Assembly: GCA_963800065.1 (NCBI GenBank)
Contig: CAWCZO010000004.1
Coordinates: 1-47,988 of the forward strand
DNA length: 47,988 nt
Direction of reading: 5' to 3'
Source: CAWJFJ01 sp963800065
GTDB lineage: Bacteria; Actinomycetota; Acidimicrobiia; Acidimicrobiales; UBA8190
Every line of letters starts with the position of its first letter. Within the stretch, counting starts at the first letter, position 1. A program made the position numbers and the translations under genes. Below, in pieces: positions 44,033 through 47,988 of the stretch. The notes beneath the pieces were generated by a model, which searched no databases, was not told the origin of the DNA, and saw only the letters and a program-made list of their open reading frames with translations.

Positions 44033-44038
44033 ACCCTA
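44033..44038 (-). promoter_or_regulatory. -10 hexamer of the yajQ-family gene (leaderless)
   Basis: TAGGGT on the minus strand ends 7 nt before the ATG at 44025. Confidence 0.6.
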
Positions 44039-44120
44039 GTCATCCGGGTTCGGGCGCTGCCCGCAGCGAGGCGCCGGGAGTGCCGGGCGCCGCCCCGACC
44101 GCGGTATCGTCTCGCCCCGC

Positions 44121-44205
44121 GGGTCGGTGCCCGAGTGGCCAAAGGGAGCAGGCTGTAAACCTGCCGGCATTGCCTACGAAGGTTCAAATCCTTCCCGGCC
44201 CACCA
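44121..44205 (+). tRNA. tRNA-Tyr (anticodon GTA)
   Basis: Class II tRNA of 85 nt including the encoded CCA. The acceptor stem GGGTCGG pairs with CCGGCCC. The anticodon loop CTGTAAA shows GTA, and a long variable arm and a GGTTCAAAT T-loop are present. A TATCGT (44105-44110) just upstream is a plausible -10. Confidence 0.97.
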
Positions 44206-44210
44206 GTGTG

Positions 44211-44234
44211 ACGGCCCCTCGGTGCGGGGGCCCG
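44211..44234 (+). terminator. Hairpin after tRNA-Tyr
   Basis: ACGGCCCC pairs with GGGGCCCGT (one bulged C) across an 8-nt loop, 5 nt after the tRNA end. There is no U-tract; it could terminate the tRNA transcript. Confidence 0.45.
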
Positions 44235-44285
44235 TGCTGTCGGCGCGCCCACCGGGGGCTGCCTTGCCACGCCGCCGCTTTTCGT

Positions 44286-44308
44286 TACAATGACGTTACG
44301 AACGTTCG
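44286..44308 (+). promoter_or_regulatory. Promoter with overlapping palindrome for the MptB-like gene
   Basis: TACAAT (44286-44291) is a near-consensus -10 and would place the start of transcription near 44298. There a perfect 10-bp palindrome CGAACGTTCG (44299-44308) begins. The palindrome is a candidate operator. Confidence 0.5.
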
Positions 44309-44407
44309 CGAAGTGACATGCAGGCGTTCGGACGGGCAGCCTCCTTTGGAACCCGGGAGGCCGTGGAGCGGCCCTTCACGATCCCCCACGTGACGAGGAC
44401 CGAGGCA

Positions 44408-46147
44408 ATGGGCGTAAAGGAGCTGGTGGTCGCCCGAGGGCGTGACGGCCGTCGTGTCCGCACGTCCGTGGCCCGGATCCTCGACCGACTCTCGATCTGG
44501 GACGAGGCGGTGCGTTCGCGCTGGCCCTTCTCGGCCCTGGTCGGGGCCGACGTCTCGCCCGACGCCACCGGGGACGGCTCCCACCTGCTCGTGCGACCGG
44601 CGATCCTCGGATTCATCGCCATCTCGGCCATCACGGCCGGGGTGGCCCAGGGGCAGTCGCCGTTCACCTTGAAGATGCCCGGGGCCTGGTTCTTCGGCGT
44701 GCCGACGGCGACGGCGACAGCACGCCCGCCACACGCGTCGCCGGGCCTGTTCTTCGGCCTGGTGGCCGTCTACGGCGGTCTCGTCCTGCTCATGCGGGTC
44801 TGGTACGGCCTCATCCGCACGCTGTCGCAGCGTCCGGGCGTGCCGGTCCGAAAGATCATGGCCGTCTTCGCCTTGTGGATCCTCCCCCTGCTGATCGTCG
44901 CCCCCCTGTTCAGCCGCGACGTCTACAGCTACGCGGCCCAGGGCGAGATGATGAGCCACCACATCAACCCCTACCACTACGGACCCGGCGTGCTCGGGGC
45001 GGCGCCGGCGGTGAGCCTGGTCGACCACCTGTGGCTGAACACCCCCGCCCCCTACGGCCCCCTGTTCATGCAGATCGACGGGACCCTGACCAGCCTGTCC
45101 CTGCATCACGAGCTGCTCGACGTGGTCCTCCTTCGCATGCTCGCCATCGCCGGGGTCGGACTCATGGCCCTCGGTGTGACCAGCCTGGCCAGGAGCTTCG
45201 GGCGTGACCCGGCCTACGTCCTCACGCTGGCCATCCTCAACCCGGTCACGGTCCTCCACCTGGTGGGGGGTGCCCACAACGACGCCTTCATGCTCGGTCT
45301 CCTCGTCTGCGGGATCGCCGTCGCCCGTCGAGGGAGACCTGTCCTCGGCATCGTCCTGTGCGCCCTGGCCGCCGCCGTCAAGGTCCCTGCCGCCGTGGGC
45401 ATCGTGTACATCGGATGGGAGTGGATGGGTGCGGGTATCCCCCTGCGGGCGCGGGTCCGTCCCCTGCTCACGGCGGGATTGATCTCGGCCGGCGTGATGG
45501 GGGCGCTGTCCCTCGTCACCGGACTCGGCTGGAGCTGGGTCCTGAACCTCGGTGCTCCCGGCACCGTGAGGTCCTGGGTGGCGCCCGCCACCGGGGCCGG
45601 CATCGTCCTCACCGACGCCGCCCACCTGGTGGGCATCGGGGTACCCCTGCAGACGATGCTGACCGTGACACGGACACTCGGCCTCGCCGGAGCCCTGGCC
45701 GTGGGCCTGTGGTTGCTCTGGCGTTCGGAGCGGATCGGTTCGCTGCAGGCGCTGGGGCTCACCCTTCTCCTGGTGGTCGCCCTAGGGCCGGTCGTCCAAC
45801 CCTGGTACCTGTCGTGGGGGCTGGTCATTCTCGCCCCCGTGGCCACCGGGAAGATCCGATCGCTCATCATCGGCCTGTCCATCGCCTCGGCGTTCATCGG
45901 GCTGCCGGGGGGACACGCCCTGGTGACCGACCTCCTGGGCGCCGACCCCCTGCAGGTGGCGGTGGCGCTACTGGTCTGCCTGGGCATCCTGACGGTGCCG
46001 CTCACGCCCCTCCAGCGCCAACGACTCCTCGTGTCGTGGCGACGCCGGGGCAGCGACCGATCGCCGCCACCGCCGGGGGGCGCGGCGCCCGAATTCGGAT
46101 TATCTCGGCGCCTGAGCCCGGCCGGACCGTCACAACATCCGCTGTAG
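44408..46147 (+). CDS. mptB: Polyprenol-phosphate-mannose-dependent alpha-1,6-mannosyltransferase (MptB-like GT-C)
   Basis: Integral membrane GT-C enzyme. Start 44408 (579 residues) is favoured by GAGGA 8 nt upstream; ATG 44318 would add 30 residues but has lower third-position GC and no ribosome binding site. About 12-13 transmembrane segments are visible. The periplasmic catalytic loop after TM3 has PLFSRDVYSYAAQGEMM (the acidic GT-C motif), followed by PYHYGPG and NTPAPYGPLFMQI. HLVGGAHNDAFMLGLL and PWYLSWGLVIL are further family marks. In Mycobacterium and Corynebacterium such enzymes build the mannan core of lipomannan. The 3' end overlaps the convergent GNAT gene by 18 nt. Confidence 0.88.
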   Translation: MGVKELVVARGRDGRRVRTSVARILDRLSIWDEAVRSRWPFSALVGADVSPDATGDGSHLLVRPAILGFIAISAITAGVAQGQSPFTLKMPGAWFFGVPTATATARPPHASPGLFFGLVAVYGGLVLLMRVWYGLIRTLSQRPGVPVRKIMAVFALWILPLLIVAPLFSRDVYSYAAQGEMMSHHINPYHYGPGVLGAAPAVSLVDHLWLNTPAPYGPLFMQIDGTLTSLSLHHELLDVVLLRMLAIAGVGLMALGVTSLARSFGRDPAYVLTLAILNPVTVLHLVGGAHNDAFMLGLLVCGIAVARRGRPVLGIVLCALAAAVKVPAAVGIVYIGWEWMGAGIPLRARVRPLLTAGLISAGVMGALSLVTGLGWSWVLNLGAPGTVRSWVAPATGAGIVLTDAAHLVGIGVPLQTMLTVTRTLGLAGALAVGLWLLWRSERIGSLQALGLTLLLVVALGPVVQPWYLSWGLVILAPVATGKIRSLIIGLSIASAFIGLPGGHALVTDLLGADPLQVAVALLVCLGILTVPLTPLQRQRLLVSWRRRGSDRSPPPPGGAAPEFGLSRRLSPAGPSQHPL

Positions 46148-46615
46148 GACGGCCACGTCGATCCAGCGGCCGAACTTCCGGCCCACCTCGCGCTCGACAC
46201 CGACCAGGACGAACCCGCAGGCCCGGTGGAGGGCGATCGAGGGTCCGTTGTTGCCCGAGGAGCGGGCGATGACGGTGTGGAACCCCTGGCGGGTGGCCAG
46301 GCTGACCAGCTCGTCGAGCAGGAGCCGTCCCACCCCCTGCCCGCGCCGCTCGCCGGCCACGTAGACGGAGTCCTCCACCGTGGTGGCGTAGGCGGCGCGG
46401 TCTCGAAACGGCGACAACGACCCGAAGCCGGCCACCGTCCCGTCGTCGACGGCCACCACCGCCGGGTGGACCCCCTGATGGCGTTCGATCCAGGCCACCT
46501 GCTCGACGTGGCTACGGGGCTCGATGTCAAACGTCACCGTGGACCCCGAGACCTCGGTGTTGTAGATCGCCCGCAGGGCCTCGGCGTCACCCGGACGCGC
46601 CAACCGGATGTCCAT
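46130..46615 (-). CDS. GNAT N-acetyltransferase, phosphinothricin/methionine-sulfoximine acetyltransferase-like
   Basis: A 161-residue acetyltransferase. The acetyl-CoA pyrophosphate loop RRGQGVGRLLLDEL is present, with family marks IYNTEVSGSTVTFD and SVYVAGERRGQG and the C-terminal HRACGFVLVGVEREVGRKFGRWIDV. This pattern is that of the pat/YncA-like group that acetylates phosphinothricin, methionine sulfoximine or methionine sulfone. The ATG at 46615 gives the standard MDIRLARPGDAEA start. No antibiotic cluster is near, so a housekeeping detoxification role is more likely. Confidence 0.93.
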   Translation of the reverse strand: MDIRLARPGDAEALRAIYNTEVSGSTVTFDIEPRSHVEQVAWIERHQGVHPAVVAVDDGTVAGFGSLSPFRDRAAYATTVEDSVYVAGERRGQGVGRLLLDELVSLATRQGFHTVIARSSGNNGPSIALHRACGFVLVGVEREVGRKFGRWIDVAVLQRML

Positions 46616-46679
46616 CGGCCGATCGTAACGGCAGGTGGTCGACCGTCCGCCGGCTCCCGGAGGCGGGGGAAGCCTCGAC

Positions 46680-46685
46680 TATGAT
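46680..46685 (+). promoter_or_regulatory. -10 hexamer of the tRNA-Thr/tRNA-Met/rpmG unit
   Basis: TATGAT is close to consensus and would start transcription near 46692, about 20 nt before tRNA-Thr. No clear -35 was identified. Confidence 0.5.
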
Positions 46686-46710
46686 CGTCCGGCGCGTAGG
46701 CGCTGTGTCG

Positions 46711-46783
46711 GCCCCCTTAGCTCAGTCGGCAGAGCACAGCCATGGTAAGGCTGGTGTCGTCGGTTCGATTCCGACAGGGGGCT
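46711..46783 (+). tRNA. tRNA-Thr (anticodon GGT)
   Basis: 73 nt without encoded CCA. The acceptor stem GCCCCCT pairs with AGGGGGC. The D-arm is GCTC...GAGC, the anticodon loop ATGGTAA gives GGT, and the T-arm is present with GGTTCGATT. It is 4 nt before tRNA-Met. Confidence 0.96.
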
Positions 46784-46787
46784 CCCC

Positions 46788-46864
46788 GGCGGCGTAGCTC
46801 AGTCGGTCAGAGCACACGGCTCATAATCGTGGGGTCGCGGGTTCGAGTCCCGCCGCCGCTACCA
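46788..46864 (+). tRNA. tRNA-Met (anticodon CAT), elongator-type
   Basis: 77 nt with encoded CCA. The acceptor stem GGCGGCG pairs with CGCCGCT including a G1-U72 pair, and the anticodon loop is CTCATAA. It lacks the mismatched first pair and the GC-rich anticodon stem of initiator tRNA, so it is an elongator, or possibly an isoleucine-CAT tRNA. Confidence 0.9.
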
Positions 46865-46916
46865 GCGCAGGGACGGGCCCCATCGGAGGGGTGCCCGGAA
46901 GAGGAAGGGCAGGGCG

Positions 46917-47081
46917 ATGGCCAAGAACGAGAAGCGTGTCCAGGTGACGCTGGCCTGCGAGGTCTGCAAACGGCGGAACTACATCACGATGAAGAACAAG
47001 CAGAACGACCGCGAGCGGATCGAGATGAAGAAATTCTGCCGCTGGGACCGCAAGCACACCGTGCACAAGGAGACCCGCTGA
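46917..47081 (+). CDS. rpmG: 50S ribosomal protein L33
   Basis: A 54-residue ribosomal protein, too short for most ORF calls. It has the L33 opening MAKNEKRVQVTLACEVCKRRNYI and the closing KFCRWDRKHTVHKETR. C14, C17 and C41 are present, but the fourth zinc-ligand position (after C41) is Asp rather than Cys, so zinc binding may be weak or absent. GAGGAAGGGCAGGG lies upstream of the ATG. Position after tRNA-Thr/Met and before tRNA-Trp-secE-nusG is the usual actinobacterial order. Confidence 0.96.
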   Translation: MAKNEKRVQVTLACEVCKRRNYITMKNKQNDRERIEMKKFCRWDRKHTVHKETR

Positions 47082-47173
47082 CCCTCGGGGGGTGGGACCG
47101 ACGGGCCCGTTCTCGCCCGGCTGACGCCTGTGCACCAGGGGGAGGTCGTCGGCAGCCCAGGCGTGGTGGATGG

Positions 47174-47179
47174 TAATCT
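47174..47179 (+). promoter_or_regulatory. -10 hexamer of tRNA-Trp/secE/nusG
   Basis: TAATCT lies 54 nt before tRNA-Trp and can drive the tRNA-Trp, secE and nusG transcript. The rest of 47082-47232 shows no other gene. Confidence 0.5.
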
Positions 47180-47232
47180 GACGGCTTGACCCGCGAGGCC
47201 GGCCGGTCCGGTGACCGGAGTCCCGGCGCCGT

Positions 47233-47309
47233 AGGGCAGTAGCTCAAATTGGTAGAGCACCGGTCTCCAAAACCGGTGGTTGGGGGTTCGAGTCCCTCCT
47301 GCCCTGCCA
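47233..47309 (+). tRNA. tRNA-Trp (anticodon CCA)
   Basis: 77 nt with encoded CCA. The acceptor stem AGGGCAG pairs with CTGCCCT. The anticodon loop CTCCAAA gives CCA; the D-arm and T-arm are complete. secE begins 30 nt later, so the tRNA is probably cut from the same transcript. Confidence 0.96.
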
Positions 47310-47339
47310 CCAGCTGTCCGTCGAAAGGCGAGCGACACC

Positions 47340-47663
47340 GTGAACCGAGAGATGAAGCGCATGATGCAGCGCCAGGGCCAGGTCGAGGCCGACGGCTCTC
47401 CCGCGCCCACCGATCGTACGGCGCCGCCGCGTTCTCGTCCCGACCGCGGCGCCAAGCCCGACCTGAGTCCACCGGCCCGGGTCGCCGAATTCGCACGCGA
47501 AGTGCGGTCGGAACTGCGCCAGGTGGCCTGGCCCACACGGTCGGAGGTGGCCAATTCGGCCACCGTCGTCTTCATCACGCTGGTGATCCTTGTGGTCGTG
47601 ATCTTCCTCCTCAACTACACCTTCTCCCACTCGATCTCCTGGCTCTACCGGCCGGCCTCCTAG
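47340..47663 (+). CDS. secE: Preprotein translocase subunit SecE
   Basis: Essential single-spanning subunit of the SecYEG channel. The 107-residue actinobacterial form has a disordered basic N-terminus (residues 1-50), the conserved amphipathic segment EVRSELRQVAWPTRSEV and one transmembrane helix (TVVFITLVILVVVIFLLNYTF). The GTG at 47340 is preferred to the ATG at 47352 because AAAGG lies upstream and the frame begins there after tRNA-Trp. nusG starts 2 nt after the stop. Confidence 0.95.
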   Translation: MNREMKRMMQRQGQVEADGSPAPTDRTAPPRSRPDRGAKPDLSPPARVAEFAREVRSELRQVAWPTRSEVANSATVVFITLVILVVVIFLLNYTFSHSISWLYRPAS

Positions 47664-47665
47664 CC

Positions 47666-47988
47666 ATGACGGAAATAGAACTCGGGGTTGACGACCAGGA
47701 CTCTTCGGCCGGCGACGCTGGCGTCGCCGTCGTGACGGGCGAGAGCCCCACGGAATCGATGGCCACCGACACCGCCGCCGAGGCCACCGACACCGCCGCC
47801 GAGGCAGCCGACACCGCAGCCGAGGCAGCCGACACCGCCGCCGAGGCAGCCGAAGCTGTCGAGGAGGCCGAAGCTGTCGAGGAGGCCGAAGCTGTCGAGG
47901 AAGTCGAAGCTGTCGCTGTGGTCGATCCCCCGGAGACGGCCGTGGCCTCCGGCCCCCCTCCCGGGTGGGAGATCGTTGATGAGGAGGA
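47666..47988 (+). CDS. nusG: Transcription termination/antitermination protein NusG, 5' part
   Basis: The gene runs off the right edge; only the N-terminal extension of 107 residues is visible. It is acidic and repetitive and ends with PPGWEIVDEE before the NGN domain. Identity is inferred from position directly after secE and from the acidic extension usual in actinobacterial NusG. The NGN and KOW domains are outside the window, so this cannot be confirmed here. Confidence 0.85.
   Translation, partial: MTEIELGVDDQDSSAGDAGVAVVTGESPTESMATDTAAEATDTAAEAADTAAEAADTAAEAAEAVEEAEAVEEAEAVEEVEAVAVVDPPETAVASGPPPGWEIVDEE
47765..47902 (+). repeat. Tandem repeats in the nusG N-terminal extension
   Basis: Four 21-bp units encode (T/A)DTAAEA (47765-47848), followed by three 18-bp units encoding AEAVEE (47849-47902). 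Both are acidic and in frame. Confidence 0.9.

Noticed and set aside
44299..44308. SOS (LexA) box before the MptB-like gene
   Set aside because: LexA sites need four bases between CGAAC and GTTCG; here the arms abut.
46130..46615. Herbicide-resistance marker (bar/pat) from a vector
   Set aside because: Same base composition as its neighbours and only general family similarity; no vector sequence around it.
44121..47309. tRNA-associated integration site with a mobile element
   Set aside because: All four tRNAs are complete, with no integrase gene or partial tRNA duplicate in the window.

Overview
The window is about 48 kb of very GC-rich chromosomal DNA with high-GC actinobacterial character. 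Evidence for this is the recR, lysC-asd, nusG-secE-rpmG-tRNA, MptB-like and LCP content, a lysC with an internal second start, and many genes that begin 6-8 nt after a TANNNT hexamer with no ribosome binding site. Gene content is compatible with an Acidimicrobiia-like lineage, but that is inference. No insertion sequence, prophage or CRISPR array was seen. Coding density is high, the only gene-free stretch above 300 bp is 34845-35363, and most neighbouring genes are convergent or divergent rather than in long operons.

Layout. 1-1992: 3' part of dnaX (frame-disrupted) and recR. 2007-4544: an adenine/cytosine-N type DNA methyltransferase with an extra C-terminal domain, followed by an unrecognised protein with a weak nuclease-like motif, together a candidate restriction-modification pair. 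4638-13576: a C4/C5 acyl-CoA locus with acetyl-CoA acetyltransferase, crotonyl-CoA carboxylase/reductase, methylmalonyl/ethylmalonyl-CoA epimerase, acyl-CoA carboxylase beta subunit plus a small coupled protein, ethylmalonyl-CoA mutase, 3-hydroxybutyryl-CoA dehydrogenase and an SDR. These supply much of the front half and the exit of the ethylmalonyl-CoA pathway; crotonase, methylsuccinyl-CoA dehydrogenase, mesaconyl-CoA hydratase and the lyase are not in the window.

13625-18889: an S51-type peptidase, two cyclophilins (one cytosolic, one membrane-anchored), aspartokinase, aspartate-semialdehyde dehydrogenase and PhoU. 19086-21271: a translationally coupled pair, a TIGR00300/ornithine-cyclodeaminase-like protein and an arginine-dihydrolase-like protein, which look like the two halves of the cyanobacterial arginine-catabolic enzyme AgrE encoded separately. 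21236-33932: serine hydrolase, type-II NADH dehydrogenase (frameshifted), a fused E1 alpha-beta 2-oxoacid dehydrogenase, RmuC and an AddB-AddA helicase-nuclease.

33963-39385: an envelope region with a family 2 glycosyltransferase, a UDP-sulfoquinovose synthase, an LCP-type ligase and a membrane-anchored protein with a threonine tail. 39467-46615: citrate synthase, acyl-CoA thioesterase, GH1 glucosidase, GtrA, YajQ, tRNA-Tyr, an MptB-like mannosyltransferase and a GNAT acetyltransferase. 46711-47988: tRNA-Thr, tRNA-Met, rpmG, tRNA-Trp, secE and the start of nusG.

Three conserved genes (dnaX, ndh, addB) contain single-base frame disruptions. The surrounding conserved protein sequence continues in another frame each time, so these look more like sequence errors than decay. 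The addB one creates a spurious 2129-codon AddB-AddA reading frame.
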